The notes: generated by a model not told the origin, from the sequence alone. 64,000 nucleotides of DNA from Verrucomicrobiota bacterium (GCA_003218975.1 QHPD01000099.1:1-64000), one strand, 5' to 3'. Numbered from the stretch's first letter, positions 38,314-48,896 are shown. Made by a program: numbers and translations.

Positions 38314-41025
38314 GTGATTGATGTTCGTTATCAGAGGGGCGTTTATCTGCCGGAGCAGGATTTTTGGCTCGACCCGTGGGATTCAAAACGGCTCGCCTTC
38401 GTCTCGCACGCGCATAGCGATCACATTGCGCCGCATGCGGAGATTATCGTTTCCGAGCCAACTGCTGCGTTGATGCGAAAGCGGCTTCCCGCGATACGAA
38501 CAGAGCATCTCCTCCCGTTTCGTGAACGCCGGACCGTGCGCGGCCTCGATATTATGCTGCTGTCGGCCGGTCACATTTTTGGTTCGTCACAAATGTTCCT
38601 TTTCGCCGATGGTGAAACGCTGCTTTACACCGGCGATTTCAAACTGCGTCGGGGCAAATCCGCCGAGCCGGCGGAATGGCGCCAGGCCGATACGCTCATT
38701 ATGGAAACGACCTTTGGCCTCCCACGCTATCGCTTTCCGCCAACGGAACAGGTCATCGATCAAATCGTCGCGTTCTGCCGCGAAACAATTGAAAACGGCC
38801 AGGTGCCGGTGCTGCTCGGCTACTCGCTGGGCAAGGCGCAAGAGATCTTGTGCTCGCTCGAAGGAGCGGGCCTCACGCCCATGCTGCACGGCTCGGTCTA
38901 TCAGATGACGCGTGTTTACGAGCAGTTCGGCCAATCATTTTGCAAATATGTGCGCTACAAACCGAACGATGTCACCGGCAAAGTTCTCATCTGCCCGCCA
39001 AGCACAAATGGGTCGCGCTTGCTGGAAAAAATTCCGCGCAAACGCGTCGCGATGCTCAGTGGCTGGGCAGTCGAACCAAATGCAATATATCGTTACCGGG
39101 TCGATGCCGCATTCCCTCTGTCCGATCACGCTGACTACAACGACTTAGTCCGCTATGTCGATCTAGTTCGACCCAAGCGCGTCCTTACTCTCCACGGATT
39201 CGCTGCCGAATTTGCCCGCGACTTACGCGAGCGAGGCCTCGAAGCGTGGGCGCTAAATGTGGAAAACCAGATGGATTTGCAGCTAAACTCTCCGCAGCCC
39301 GGAAAGCTCGCGGCGACCGCGCTTCCGCAGACGCAGGACGGGGCGTTTGTTCCTTCCGAATCCGAATTTTGGGCATTCGCGAAAGTAGGAGAAAAAATCG
39401 CAGCCACTGCGGCAAAGCTGGAGAAGATCAGTCTACTTTCAGATTATCTGCGGACACTTGATCATAAGCGGCTCTCGCTAGCGGCGACTTACTTCACTGG
39501 AAGAGCTTTCCCACAGAGCTATCTCCGCACCTTGCAGGTGGGCGGCTCCATTATCTACCGCGCAATCATGGCGGCAGCGAAGCTGAATGAGGCAGAATTT
39601 CGCCGCATTGCTCATAGCCACGGAGACGCCGGAAAAACGGCATTTGAAGCGCTCGATGGACGAACCCAGCCCAAGCCATTCACGCTTTGCCAGTCGCGCG
39701 ATTTCTTTGAGGCGCTGCAGAAAGCCCGGGGCCCAGTTGCCAAAATCGACCTGTTACAATCGCAACTGGCCAGGCTTTCCGCGTTGGAGGGTCAGTATTT
39801 GGTAAAAATTCTCAGCGGAGATCTGCGCATCGGTTTGCGAGAAGGATTGGTAGAAGAAGCAATTGCTCGCGCGTTCGAGGCGCCGCTGGATCAGGTGAAG
39901 CAAGCCAACATGCTCCTGGGCGATATCGGGGCGGCGGCCGTTCTCGGTCTTCGAAAAGAATTGCATCGCGCGGAATTGTCGATCTTTCGCCCGATCAAGT
40001 GCATGCTGGCCAGGCCCGAGCCGACCGCCGAAGCGATCTGGGAACGATTTGCCGACCAAAAATCTCCACTCGTTTATGCAGAAGACAAGTTTGACGGTAT
40101 TCGCGGGCAACTTCATCGCGACGCGAGCCGCGTGGAAATTTTCTCGCGAGACCTCAAACGAATCACTGATCAATTTCCCGAACTATCCGAGCGAGCACGT
40201 GGCTTCGATGTCGATCTTATCCTCGACGGCGAAATCATCGCCTTTGAGGACGGGCGCAGGTTGACGTTTTTCGATTTGCAAAAGCGGCTCGGTCGCAAAA
40301 CCGACGGTCCAGATCTGTTCCCCACGTCAACTGCGGAAGTGCCAGTTGTCTTCGTCGCATTCGATCTGCTTTGGTTGAACGGCCGATCGCTGTTGAAAAC
40401 GCAATTGCGCGAACGGCGCGAACTACTGCGCGATTTAAAAGTACCGGCACAATTTCAGATCTCGGAAGTTTTTCCGGCACGTTCTGCCGGGGAGATCGAA
40501 CGAATCTTCCGGCACGCGCGTCGCCGTTTGAATGAAGGGATCATGGTCAAAGACCCGGAGAGCTTTTATTTGCCTGGAAGTCGCGGGATGGTTTGGTTCA
40601 AGTTAAAGAAAGAGTTGGCCACGCTGGATGTGGTGGTTGTGGGGGCAGAGCTCGGCCACGGCAAACGCAATCGTGTCTTGAGCGATTACACATTCGCGGT
40701 GCGCGACAAGGCCACCGGCGAACTTTTGCCCATCGGCAAAGCCTACAGCGGATTGACTGACGCGGAAATCGCGGAATTAACCGAGCACTTCAAACAAAAT
40801 ACTACCGCTGTTCATGGCCAATACCGGGAAGTGAAACCGGATGTCGTGCTCGAGGTCGCATTTAATTCGATCCAGCGTAGCACGCGCCACGCGAGTGGAT
40901 TCGCGCTGCGTTTCCCAAGAATTAAAGCCATTCGGCGCGATAAAAATGCCGATTCCATCGATACACTCGAATACGTTCGGGAACTGGCGGCGCAGTATGC
41001 AAAATCATCTGTCGATTCCTACTAG
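38314..41025 (+). CDS. Fused ligase-associated MBL/beta-CASP exonuclease + ATP-dependent DNA ligase
   Basis: N-terminal HAHSDH, ETTFG, LSDHADYNDLVRYV; C-terminal nucleotidyltransferase motif I EDKFDGIR, DGEIIAF, EGIMVKDPES, WFKLKKE. Confidence 0.93.
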   Translation: MIDVRYQRGVYLPEQDFWLDPWDSKRLAFVSHAHSDHIAPHAEIIVSEPTAALMRKRLPAIRTEHLLPFRERRTVRGLDIMLLSAGHIFGSSQMFLFADGETLLYTGDFKLRRGKSAEPAEWRQADTLIMETTFGLPRYRFPPTEQVIDQIVAFCRETIENGQVPVLLGYSLGKAQEILCSLEGAGLTPMLHGSVYQMTRVYEQFGQSFCKYVRYKPNDVTGKVLICPPSTNGSRLLEKIPRKRVAMLSGWAVEPNAIYRYRVDAAFPLSDHADYNDLVRYVDLVRPKRVLTLHGFAAEFARDLRERGLEAWALNVENQMDLQLNSPQPGKLAATALPQTQDGAFVPSESEFWAFAKVGEKIAATAAKLEKISLLSDYLRTLDHKRLSLAATYFTGRAFPQSYLRTLQVGGSIIYRAIMAAAKLNEAEFRRIAHSHGDAGKTAFEALDGRTQPKPFTLCQSRDFFEALQKARGPVAKIDLLQSQLARLSALEGQYLVKILSGDLRIGLREGLVEEAIARAFEAPLDQVKQANMLLGDIGAAAVLGLRKELHRAELSIFRPIKCMLARPEPTAEAIWERFADQKSPLVYAEDKFDGIRGQLHRDASRVEIFSRDLKRITDQFPELSERARGFDVDLILDGEIIAFEDGRRLTFFDLQKRLGRKTDGPDLFPTSTAEVPVVFVAFDLLWLNGRSLLKTQLRERRELLRDLKVPAQFQISEVFPARSAGEIERIFRHARRRLNEGIMVKDPESFYLPGSRGMVWFKLKKELATLDVVVVGAELGHGKRNRVLSDYTFAVRDKATGELLPIGKAYSGLTDAEIAELTEHFKQNTTAVHGQYREVKPDVVLEVAFNSIQRSTRHASGFALRFPRIKAIRRDKNADSIDTLEYVRELAAQYAKSSVDSY

Positions 41026-41430
41026 TTCTTGTGTAACCCGACAGATGACTATCGGATCAAGTCGCTCAATGCGCTGGCGTCGACGGCGGATTCGTGGGTT
41101 TCACGATAACGGTCTCGACCTGGTTGCGACGCCAGCGTTGAACGTTGGCATAAACAGCCAGCAGCGCCATTGACGAGAGGATGATCAGCAGTAAGACCAC
41201 GGCGGCCTTGGAAACTCGTAGCTGACCCGGTTTGTCGCTAGCCGGATGAGTCGGATTCACGTTGGAAATATCGGTGTCGCCAAACCTGCCTCTGGCAGGC
41301 AGCTACTTCAAGCCAGATCCATCATGTAGGAACAATCACGCGAGTCGAAGGGGCTGGGCGATCCAGCCAGTTCAATAAATCGGCGGCCCTCCGGGCGCGA
41401 AAGCGGATCGATCTTACGCGCGCAAACAAC

Positions 41431-42078
41431 TCACTCGAACTCTAATGCCGCGATCGCGTCCATGATGCGCTGACTCAGTCCTCCGTAGGTGTCCTTCCCT
41501 CGCAGCTCCACGTCGGCCGGCGAAAAAAGAATCGGCTTCCCAATCACGATTGTGATTGGCCTGAGACGCAACCCACCGCCCCGCGGCAAAGCTTCGTGCG
41601 CGCCAAAGATTCGCATCGGCACCACCGGAGCGAGCGTTTTCGCAATCACGAGACCTAATCCTGGCTCGGCGGGCTGCAGATTACCGTCGAGTGTTCGCGA
41701 ACCTTCTGGAAAAACCAGCGCAGCGTTTCCTGATTTTAGGATGTTGATTACGGCCTTGAGCGCACTGCGGTCAACTCCCTCCTGATTAACCGGGATCACG
41801 TTCAATTTTGGCAACAGCCAGCCTAGCAATGGCACGTCCAGCAGCGTTTTGCGCGCCAGAAAATAAATTGCCCGATCGCATGTGATTCCGGCGAGCGGTG
41901 GATCGAGATAACTCTGGTGGTTCATCGCTAGAATCACCGGGCCGCTTTGAATCATGCGCTCTCGGTGAACTACTCGAAAACGAAAAAGCAACCCGGAAAC
42001 CAGGCGAGAAAGCTGGTACCCGAGCCAGTAATAAATGTTCATTGAAGCGGGAACGATTTTGCTAAATCGACAGACCAA
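41431..42078 (-). CDS. plsC: 1-acyl-sn-glycerol-3-phosphate acyltransferase
   Basis: NHQSYLDPP (HX4D), FPEGSRTLDG. Confidence 0.92.
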   Translation of the reverse strand: MVCRFSKIVPASMNIYYWLGYQLSRLVSGLLFRFRVVHRERMIQSGPVILAMNHQSYLDPPLAGITCDRAIYFLARKTLLDVPLLGWLLPKLNVIPVNQEGVDRSALKAVINILKSGNAALVFPEGSRTLDGNLQPAEPGLGLVIAKTLAPVVPMRIFGAHEALPRGGGLRLRPITIVIGKPILFSPADVELRGKDTYGGLSQRIMDAIAALEFE

Positions 42079-42712
42079 TTTGCCTTAGCCGCGCAATGAT
42101 CTCGTTGACCACTCCTTCAATCGTAAGATGCGAAGTGTCGATGATCTGAGCATCCTTCGCGACGATCAGCGGTGAGATCGGCCGCGATGAATCAGCGCGG
42201 TCGCGCATGATAATTTCGTCGCGCTGCCCCTCTGCGGCGCGCCGGCGCAGCCGCACCTCGGGCGAAGCATCGACGTAAAACTTATAGGGAGTCTTCGGAA
42301 AAACGACCGAGCCGATGTCGCGTCCTTCGACAACCAAATCATTATACCGCGCGTACTGACGCATGTTTTGCACGACAATTTTGCGGACGCGTGGGATGCT
42401 GCTGACACGGGAAACATTTTTGTTCACGCGATCGTCACGCAAATGCTCCGATGGATCGACATCATCGATCACGATGTGCGACTCGTTATTTTGGAGGCGG
42501 CAACTGATCCGCGCGGCTTCGGCGGTTTGTGCGATGCGCTCAGTGTCTCTGCCATCAATTCCTTTCTGCAGAGCATCCCAGGTGATGGCTCGATAGATCG
42601 CGCCAGAATTGACATAGGCAAACCCAAGCCGTCGGGCAAGCTCCCGCGCAACACTGCTCTTCCCCGACGCGGCCGGACCATCAATGGCGACGACCCGATG
42701 AATGTGTCCCAT
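42062..42712 (-). CDS. cmk: Cytidylate kinase
   Basis: VVAIDGPAASGKSSVARELARRLGFAYVNSGAIYRAIT; VVEGRDIGSVVFP. Confidence 0.96.
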   Translation of the reverse strand: MGHIHRVVAIDGPAASGKSSVARELARRLGFAYVNSGAIYRAITWDALQKGIDGRDTERIAQTAEAARISCRLQNNESHIVIDDVDPSEHLRDDRVNKNVSRVSSIPRVRKIVVQNMRQYARYNDLVVEGRDIGSVVFPKTPYKFYVDASPEVRLRRRAAEGQRDEIIMRDRADSSRPISPLIVAKDAQIIDTSHLTIEGVVNEIIARLRQIGLSI

Positions 42713-42735
42713 CTGTCTTAACCCACCTCGCGTGG

Positions 42736-44094
42736 CTATGCTTCCTCGACTGGAGCGGGGCTGAGCGAGCCGATTACAGGGGTGCTGATCTGCATCCGTT
42801 TCGGGTTGGTAAACTCCTCGAGCACGGTTTCGAATCGCGGATAGGATTCGCGAATACAGTCGGCGTCCTGCACGATGGTTTCGCCTTCAGCAAATAAACC
42901 CGCGATGCCAAACGCCATGGCGATGCGGTGATCGCCAAAACTCGCGACGCGCGCGCCGTGAAGCGGCGCCGGACCATAAATTTCGAGGCCATCAGTCAGC
43001 TCGGAGACTTGCGCGCCCATCGTCCGCAAATTGTGTGCGATCGCAGCGATGCGATCGGTTTCCTTGACGCGCAGTTCTCCGGCATGGCGAATGATAGTTT
43101 TGCCATCTGCAAGCGCGCCGGCAACCGCCAGTATCGGCAGTTCATCAATGAGCTGCGGCACTTCTCTGCCTTGAATCACTGTACCTTTGAGAGGAAAACC
43201 GGTGACTTCGACGATCCCCCGCGGTTCCAGTTGATCGACGTCTTCGATGGCCTCGCGCACTTGCGCACCCATTCGCAGCAGAACGCCAAGCAACGCTGTG
43301 CGCGTGTTGTTTAAACCCACGTCGCGCACGAGCAAGTGACCTCGCGGTTGGACCGCCGCCGCGACTAACCAAAACGCAGCCGAGGAAATGTCCCCGGGGA
43401 TTGTAAAATCCCGCGACTCGGGAACCTGATCGCCGAAGACTGTGACAGTGTCATTCTCATCCTTCACCGTGCGAACGAGAAAATAATTAAGCATCAGCTC
43501 CGTATGGTTTCGTGTCGGAACAGGCTCTTCGACGGTGGTTTTGCCCTTCGCAAACAGCCCCGCGAGCAGCAAGGCGCTTTTGACCTGCGCGCTGGCAACC
43601 GGCAAACCATAACGAATTCCGCGTAACGAGCCGCCATGAATGCGCAGGGGCGGCGTTTCTTCCGGGCCTTCAGCAACAATGTTGGCCCCCATTTTACCCA
43701 GCGGCGCGATCACGCGGTCCATCGGACGCCGAGAGAGTCTAGCATCACCCACCAGCCGGCTCTCGAAGGTCTGTCCCGCGAGGAGCCCGGCCAGAAGCCG
43801 CATGGTCGTCCCAGAATTTCCGCAGTCGATTTCTTTCTTCGGCGGGGTTAGCACGCGCTTTTTTCCATGCACAATCAGCGTATCCGGCTCGGGTTGTTCG
43901 ATCCTGACGCCCAAAGTGCGCAGGGCGTTCACCGTATGCATGCAGTCCTCGCTTGGAAGAAATCCACGCAGCGTGCATACGCCGTTGGACAAAGCAGCAA
44001 TAATCACGGCGCGATGCGAAATGCTTTTATCCCCCGGGACAGTGATTTCGAGATCGATTCGGGGCGCTCGTTTGACCCGTAATTCCATAGCCAA
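42736..44094 (-). CDS. aroA: 3-phosphoshikimate 1-carboxyvinyltransferase
   Basis: PGDKSISHRAVI; DCGNSGTTMRLLAG; RVKETDRI; FGDHRIAMAFGIAG. Confidence 0.97.
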   Translation of the reverse strand: MAMELRVKRAPRIDLEITVPGDKSISHRAVIIAALSNGVCTLRGFLPSEDCMHTVNALRTLGVRIEQPEPDTLIVHGKKRVLTPPKKEIDCGNSGTTMRLLAGLLAGQTFESRLVGDARLSRRPMDRVIAPLGKMGANIVAEGPEETPPLRIHGGSLRGIRYGLPVASAQVKSALLLAGLFAKGKTTVEEPVPTRNHTELMLNYFLVRTVKDENDTVTVFGDQVPESRDFTIPGDISSAAFWLVAAAVQPRGHLLVRDVGLNNTRTALLGVLLRMGAQVREAIEDVDQLEPRGIVEVTGFPLKGTVIQGREVPQLIDELPILAVAGALADGKTIIRHAGELRVKETDRIAAIAHNLRTMGAQVSELTDGLEIYGPAPLHGARVASFGDHRIAMAFGIAGLFAEGETIVQDADCIRESYPRFETVLEEFTNPKRMQISTPVIGSLSPAPVEEA

Positions 44095-44110
44095 TGAACG
44101 GAAAGCGATA

Positions 44111-44178
44111 TTAGATGCTGGTACTCGATAAAAACAGCGCTGCGCTAATTCAGTATCCAGTATCTAGCACCTAGCATC
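44111..44178. repeat. Word-type inverted repeat (GATGCTGGTACTCGAT / CCAGTATCTAGCACCTAGCATC)
   Basis: Imperfect inverted arms upstream of aroA; related words (GGATACYGGA) at 46904-46991. Confidence 0.5.
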
Positions 44179-44214
44179 AGCCGCAACCCCAAGAGCAATC
44201 CGGCAGCAAACCAG

Positions 44215-44649
44215 TTACGGCACCAAAAAGATTTTGTCGGTGTACGGGTCTTTCACTTCCGTTCCTGGGGGAAATCCTTCCACGTCGACGTACTTGCCGG
44301 GCGAATAAGGGCTTTCCACCAAGTGCGGTTTGCCAGGAACTGGAATTCCGTAGGGATAATCTCCCTTTGCCACCTTCGTCGGAGCGGCCGTGGGCGGAGG
44401 CGATGCGGGCCCCTCTTCTCGGGGCGGAGCGGGCTGGGCGGGTCCGTTCGGATTGAACGGCTGTTGTGGCGGGGGATACTCCCCGGGCGCGGTTGGCGGA
44501 TAATTTGCGACGCGATGCCGGGTGGGTTGCGGTGGTGGTTCTTCGGAACACGCCGCGACGAGGAACATGGTGAGCAGGGCAAGCAACACTAAGAATCTCA
44601 TAAATGGAAAGCTGTCATAAACCGTATCCACAGTTCCACTCGTTGCCAA
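44215..44649 (-). CDS. Proline-rich lipoprotein, hypothetical
   Basis: Lipobox LVAAC after TM-like N-terminus; Pro-rich linker; conserved-looking C-terminus SPYSPGKYVDVEGFPPGTEVKDPYTDKIFLVP. Confidence 0.7.
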   Translation of the reverse strand: MATSGTVDTVYDSFPFMRFLVLLALLTMFLVAACSEEPPPQPTRHRVANYPPTAPGEYPPPQQPFNPNGPAQPAPPREEGPASPPPTAAPTKVAKGDYPYGIPVPGKPHLVESPYSPGKYVDVEGFPPGTEVKDPYTDKIFLVP

Positions 44650-44744
44650 TCAATAAATCGTTTTCTCCTTTAACCGGCGTTGCGCTGGCGAAGATCAATA
44701 TCAATACGATGATGGAGCGGTCTTGATCCGAATCCAAAGAGAAG

Positions 44745-45911
44745 ATGTCGAACAACTCCCATGCCGAAATTTTGATCGTAGATGATGATTCCACGAGCCG
44801 CAAAATTCTGGCGCACCTGCTGGTGGCCGCCGGTTACAAGTGCCGAGAATGCGAGGATGGTACCAAGGCACTCCAAACAATTCAGGAGAGACAGCCTGCG
44901 CTTCTTCTCCTTGATTTCGATATGCCGGGGCTGAACGGGGCGGAAGTGCTAAAACGCCTGCGCTCGGATAACGATCCGGCCGTCGCGCAAATTCCGACGA
45001 TCATGCTGACGGCGCATGGAAGTGAAGAAAGTGAAGTGCGCTGTTTGCAAGCCGGCGCGGATGATTTTGCTACCAAACCGATCAATACTGCGGTGTTGCG
45101 GGCGCGAATCGAGACTCAACTTCGCCTGCGCTCGATGCGGCGCCAATTGGAACGCCAAAACGACGAACTCGAACAGTGGCGCAGCAATCTCGAGCGCGAC
45201 CTGGCGGCCGCACGGTTGACCCAACAATCCCTGATTCCGCAAAAACCCCCGGCGCTGCCCGGATGGGAGGTTGCGACTTGTTATCGTCCAGTCATCCAGG
45301 TGGGCGGCGATATTTATGGATGGCTGCGAATGAAAGATGGCCAGATCTTATTCTGGATCGCCGATGGAACCGGCCACGGCGCGGCTGCGGCGCTGCTGAC
45401 CACTCTCGCAAAACTCCTTTTTCACCATGGCAGCGTGGAACACGATGCTCCAGCGAGCGTGATGGAAGCGGTTAACCACGATTTCCGCAGCATCTTTGGC
45501 GCACGATCCTTTATGACTGCGATGTGCGTTGCAGTTGATCCAGCAACCGGACGCGCCAGCGTCGTCGGCGCCGGGCATCCGCCGCTTTTGATTGCGCGCC
45601 GCAGCGGCGCGACTGAGGCGATCGCTTCGGTAGTGCCGCCATTGGGCCTAATTGAACATCCCGAATTTACCGAAACGATTGTCGATCTAAAACCGGGCGA
45701 TACTTTTCTCCTCTACACGGACGGGTTGTTCGGCTCAAGGAAAGGCAAGCAACCGCGCCTGACTCCGCAACGCTTGGAAAAAATGCTCGATCACACCGCG
45801 CCCAGCGCCGAGGCACTGCTTGGGCGAATATTAACCGAGGCGGCGCCAGCTAAAGGCGAAGAGGCCCTGCCCGATGACCTGGCGGCACTGGCGGTACGCC
45901 GAGTCGCCTAA
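44745..45911 (+). CDS. Response regulator with SpoIIE/RsbU phosphatase output
   Basis: ILIVDDDSTSRKIL REC; VGGDIYGWLRMKDGQILFWIADGTGHGAAAALLTTLAK. Confidence 0.93.
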   Translation: MSNNSHAEILIVDDDSTSRKILAHLLVAAGYKCRECEDGTKALQTIQERQPALLLLDFDMPGLNGAEVLKRLRSDNDPAVAQIPTIMLTAHGSEESEVRCLQAGADDFATKPINTAVLRARIETQLRLRSMRRQLERQNDELEQWRSNLERDLAAARLTQQSLIPQKPPALPGWEVATCYRPVIQVGGDIYGWLRMKDGQILFWIADGTGHGAAAALLTTLAKLLFHHGSVEHDAPASVMEAVNHDFRSIFGARSFMTAMCVAVDPATGRASVVGAGHPPLLIARRSGATEAIASVVPPLGLIEHPEFTETIVDLKPGDTFLLYTDGLFGSRKGKQPRLTPQRLEKMLDHTAPSAEALLGRILTEAAPAKGEEALPDDLAALAVRRVA

Positions 45912-45974
45912 AAAATTTTGGCTTGAGCAAAAATTAATGTTGCTCTCCTTCGAGCAAAACGTTAATCAGCGTCC

Positions 45975-46256
45975 ATGCCGAAAACCAAAAAGAAAACTTC
46001 CAAACGCAAACCGAATCCCGCCTTTATGAGACCGGTCCAGCCCGACGACAAGCTTGCTGCCGTTGTTGGGTCAGCGCCGCTGCCACGTTCCGAGCTTACG
46101 AAAAAGCTTTGGAACTACATCAAGAGGCGCGGTCTGCAGGACAAAAAGAAACGAACTATGATCAACGCCGACGACTCACTGCGGCCGGTGTTTAATGGCA
46201 AGAGCCAAGTGAGCATGTTCGAGATGACCAAGCTTGTCTCGAAGCATCTGCGCTAG
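45975..46256 (+). CDS. SWIB/MDM2 domain protein
   Basis: PLPRSELTKKLWNYIKRRGLQDKKKRTMINADDSLRPVFNGKSQVSMFEMTKLVSKHL. Confidence 0.92.
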   Translation: MPKTKKKTSKRKPNPAFMRPVQPDDKLAAVVGSAPLPRSELTKKLWNYIKRRGLQDKKKRTMINADDSLRPVFNGKSQVSMFEMTKLVSKHLR

Positions 46257-46274
46257 ATCGACAATGCCGTTTCA

Positions 46275-46300
46275 TAGCCCGGCGTTCCTGCGCCGGGCTA
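46275..46300. terminator. Strong hairpin after SWIB gene (possible terminator)
   Basis: TAGCCCGGCG-TTCCTG-CGCCGGGCTA perfect 10-bp stem, no clear U-tract. Confidence 0.45.
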
Positions 46301-46427
46301 TCTGCGGACATCGAGAAACAGACAAGGCCCGTTAAGGTAGAGAACAAGCGACGCCGGCCGGCGATGCGCTCCGAGCTGCCGTCAAGATCAAAAGGTTGAA
46401 GAGATTGCCCTAATTGAAGACAGCTCG

Positions 46428-46826
46428 TTACGTCAGCGCGATACATTGGAAAGAGCTGACCACGTCATCAGGGCCTTTTTCGGCGAAGAAGCTTTCGTAA
46501 TAACCGGGGCCGAGGTCCCAGTAAGGGCCTTTGTAGTATTCGTCGCGATAAAATCGCCAGACGCCGCTCACCACAATGAGGCAACTGATGCGGTCGTTCC
46601 AAAAATCGCCGATATAATGAAAACTCAAGTTGGTGCGCGCGTAAGCGCCTTTAAATCCGACGTGATCGTAAAGTACGAGCTCCGGCAGCCGTATGGGTTC
46701 TGTCACCATCGACACTTCTATTTTCCCGGCAGCAGAAGCGTGATAGCTCAGGGGACCAAGTTTCCATTTCATGTCGATGATACAACCGTTGTCCGGCGAC
46801 AATTCAGTTTTCGGTATTTGTTTCAT
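46428..46826 (-). CDS. Beta/gamma-crystallin family protein
   Basis: ELVLYDHVGFKGAYARTNLSFHYIGDFWNDRISCLIVVSGVWRFYRDEYYKGPYWDLGPGYYESF Greek-key motifs. Confidence 0.85.
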   Translation of the reverse strand: MKQIPKTELSPDNGCIIDMKWKLGPLSYHASAAGKIEVSMVTEPIRLPELVLYDHVGFKGAYARTNLSFHYIGDFWNDRISCLIVVSGVWRFYRDEYYKGPYWDLGPGYYESFFAEKGPDDVVSSFQCIALT

Positions 46827-46903
46827 AAGCGCAAAGGTTCAACATCGATCTTGAACCACAGAGGCTGCGATGTCGAGAAGAGAGATTTCTCCATTTCGCA
46901 TAC

Positions 46904-46991
46904 CGGATACCGGATTACGGATAGAAACGGTCCGTGTATCCTGGATTCTGTTGCTCTTTCCAGTATCCGGTTCCCGCTTTCCGGTTTCTTC
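46904..46991. repeat. Word-type inverted repeat (ACCGGATACCGGATTACGG ... CCAGTATCCGGTTCCCGCTTTCCGG)
   Basis: Imperfect inverted arms abutting the TGA stop codon of glpX (46990-46992). Confidence 0.6.
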
Positions 46992-48060
46992 AAATCAAGT
47001 GCTCGCGATTATCGGAGCGGAGCCGGATCGTTTTTGTTTGCAAATTGTGCCTCGCCCGAATGAAACGCACGGTCTTGCTCTTGGCACGCATGAGGATCGA
47101 ATGCGTGACGGCCGTGACGCCGCCGTGGGCCCGCACGCCGCGCAACAACGCGCTGTCGCTGATCCCAGTCGCGCAGAAAAGGATGTTCTGGCCGTTAGCC
47201 AGATCATCAGCTGAATAAATGCGGTCCAGATCTTTCTTGTAGCCCGCGTCGATCAATTTCTTTCGTTCCTTCTCGTCGCGCGGCCACATTTTGCATTGCA
47301 TATCGCCACCGAGGCACTTGATCCCAGCCGCCGCCAGCACAGCTTCGGGCGAACCGCCGATTCCCATGTAAAGATCAACGTCGGACTCTGGCAGCGATGG
47401 CGCGATGGCCGCCGCAATGTCGCCGTCGCCGATCATGCGCAACGACGCGCCTGCCGCACGAATTTGTTCGACGATTTCCTTGTGCCGCGGTCTGTCGAGC
47501 ATCATAACGGCCACGTCCTGGACGCGTTTGTCCACCGCGCGCGCAACAATCGCCAGCATCTCGGCAATCGGCATGTCGATCTGGAGCGAGTCGCCGCGTT
47601 TTTTCATGTAATCGATGACGCGCGGCCCATAAGCCAGCTTCGACATGTAAAACGATGGCACATCCCGCAGCGCCACTTTTACGCCTTCTTCTGGGCTTGC
47701 TGCCGCAATGCAACTGATCGAGTTCGGCGCACCTTTGGAGATGTTGGTCGTGCCATCTATCGGATCGATAGCGATGTCGAACTGCGGCGAACCAGGAATC
47801 CATGTGCCGAGCTGTTCGCCTTTGAAAATGCCGGGCGCTTCGTCCTTGATTCCTTCGCCGATCACGACCTCACCGCAGATGTTCATGAGATCGAACATGC
47901 CGCGCATCGCGTCGCAGGCGGCTGCGTCGGCTGCTTCCTTGTCGCCGCGTCCGAGCCAGCGCAACGCATTCAGCGCGGCGGCTTCTGTTGCGCGCACAAA
48001 ATCGAGTTCGATGACGCGCTCGATGTCCTGGTAATCCTGTTTCGGCAATCGCAGAGCCAC
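46990..48060 (-). CDS. glpX: Class II fructose-1,6-bisphosphatase
   Basis: IDPIDGTTNISKGAPNSISCIAAAS; GIGGSPEAVLAAAGIKCLGGDMQ. Confidence 0.95.
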   Translation of the reverse strand: MALRLPKQDYQDIERVIELDFVRATEAAALNALRWLGRGDKEAADAAACDAMRGMFDLMNICGEVVIGEGIKDEAPGIFKGEQLGTWIPGSPQFDIAIDPIDGTTNISKGAPNSISCIAAASPEEGVKVALRDVPSFYMSKLAYGPRVIDYMKKRGDSLQIDMPIAEMLAIVARAVDKRVQDVAVMMLDRPRHKEIVEQIRAAGASLRMIGDGDIAAAIAPSLPESDVDLYMGIGGSPEAVLAAAGIKCLGGDMQCKMWPRDEKERKKLIDAGYKKDLDRIYSADDLANGQNILFCATGISDSALLRGVRAHGGVTAVTHSILMRAKSKTVRFIRARHNLQTKTIRLRSDNREHLI

Positions 48061-48210
48061 GGAGCGTCAATTTTCACGCATCTCGCGCGCGATGACAAGC
48101 GGGGACGACGGAACTCGTGAATCGTAACCGGGAATCGCGAATCGGTGGGAGCGTAGGATGCATCTTGGTTCGCCTTGGCCCGGCGTTGGCGCGGCGAACG
48201 ATTCGCCGTG

Positions 48211-48231
48211 CATTACGCAACACGCGTAATG
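48211..48231. repeat. Hairpin CATTACGC-AACAC-GCGTAATG
   Basis: Perfect 8-bp arms in intergenic REP-like region. Confidence 0.5.
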
Positions 48232-48449
48232 TGAGAAACCCTTCTCGGACACGAGAGCGTGATGAGAGGCTAATACCAGATGCAACTTACAAAGCTTCGT
48301 ATTCCAAAAAGGAGGTCGGTTTCTTCATTATCTTGTGTTCAAGAATTCTGGTGCGTGCGGTTACTGTGCAGCGATAGGCGCATTCGCAGAAGCGGAAGGC
48401 CTATGCCGCCGTTGCGGCCACTTGATCATAGTAGTAATCTCTCGGCACG

Positions 48450-48812
48450 ATGGGATTGACCAAAGTTACAACCAAGCTCACGAGCCTGACGGACTCGAAG
48501 AGATCGTTCGAGTCGTTGTTTTTGGTGAATACCGGAGCGACGGACTCGATGGCCCCCTCTGATGAACTCGAAAAGCTCGGGGTCAAACAAGAAGGAAAAA
48601 TGGCGTATGAGTTGGCGGACGGCACCGTCAAAGAGTACCCTTTCGGCCTGGTCCGGATTGAGTTCATGGGCGAAACCACTGCGGGCCGCGTAGTCTTCGG
48701 TGCCACCGGAACAGAACCGCTTTTGGGCGTGACAGCGCTTGAGTCGGTGGGGATCATGGTCGATCCAACCGACAAGACGCTCAAACGTCTTCCGGCTATC
48801 CCGCTCAAGTAG
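48450..48812 (+). CDS. Retropepsin-like aspartic protease (clan AA)
   Basis: FLVNTGATDSMAP active-site-like motif; GVTALESVGIMVDPTDKTLKRLP C-terminus. Confidence 0.8.
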   Translation: MGLTKVTTKLTSLTDSKRSFESLFLVNTGATDSMAPSDELEKLGVKQEGKMAYELADGTVKEYPFGLVRIEFMGETTAGRVVFGATGTEPLLGVTALESVGIMVDPTDKTLKRLPAIPLK

Positions 48813-48896
48813 ATCAAGCCGCACCAAAACAGCGGGGCACACTTCGCAGAACGCCGCCTGAGATAATGCAGGCTTGATTTCCGCGGGACTTTTTAC

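Noticed and set aside
41066-41260. 64-aa minus-strand ORF with one TM
   Set aside because: Plausible small membrane protein, but no support beyond hydrophobicity.
47296-48120. Plus-strand ORF, 274 aa
   Set aside because: Antisense to glpX.
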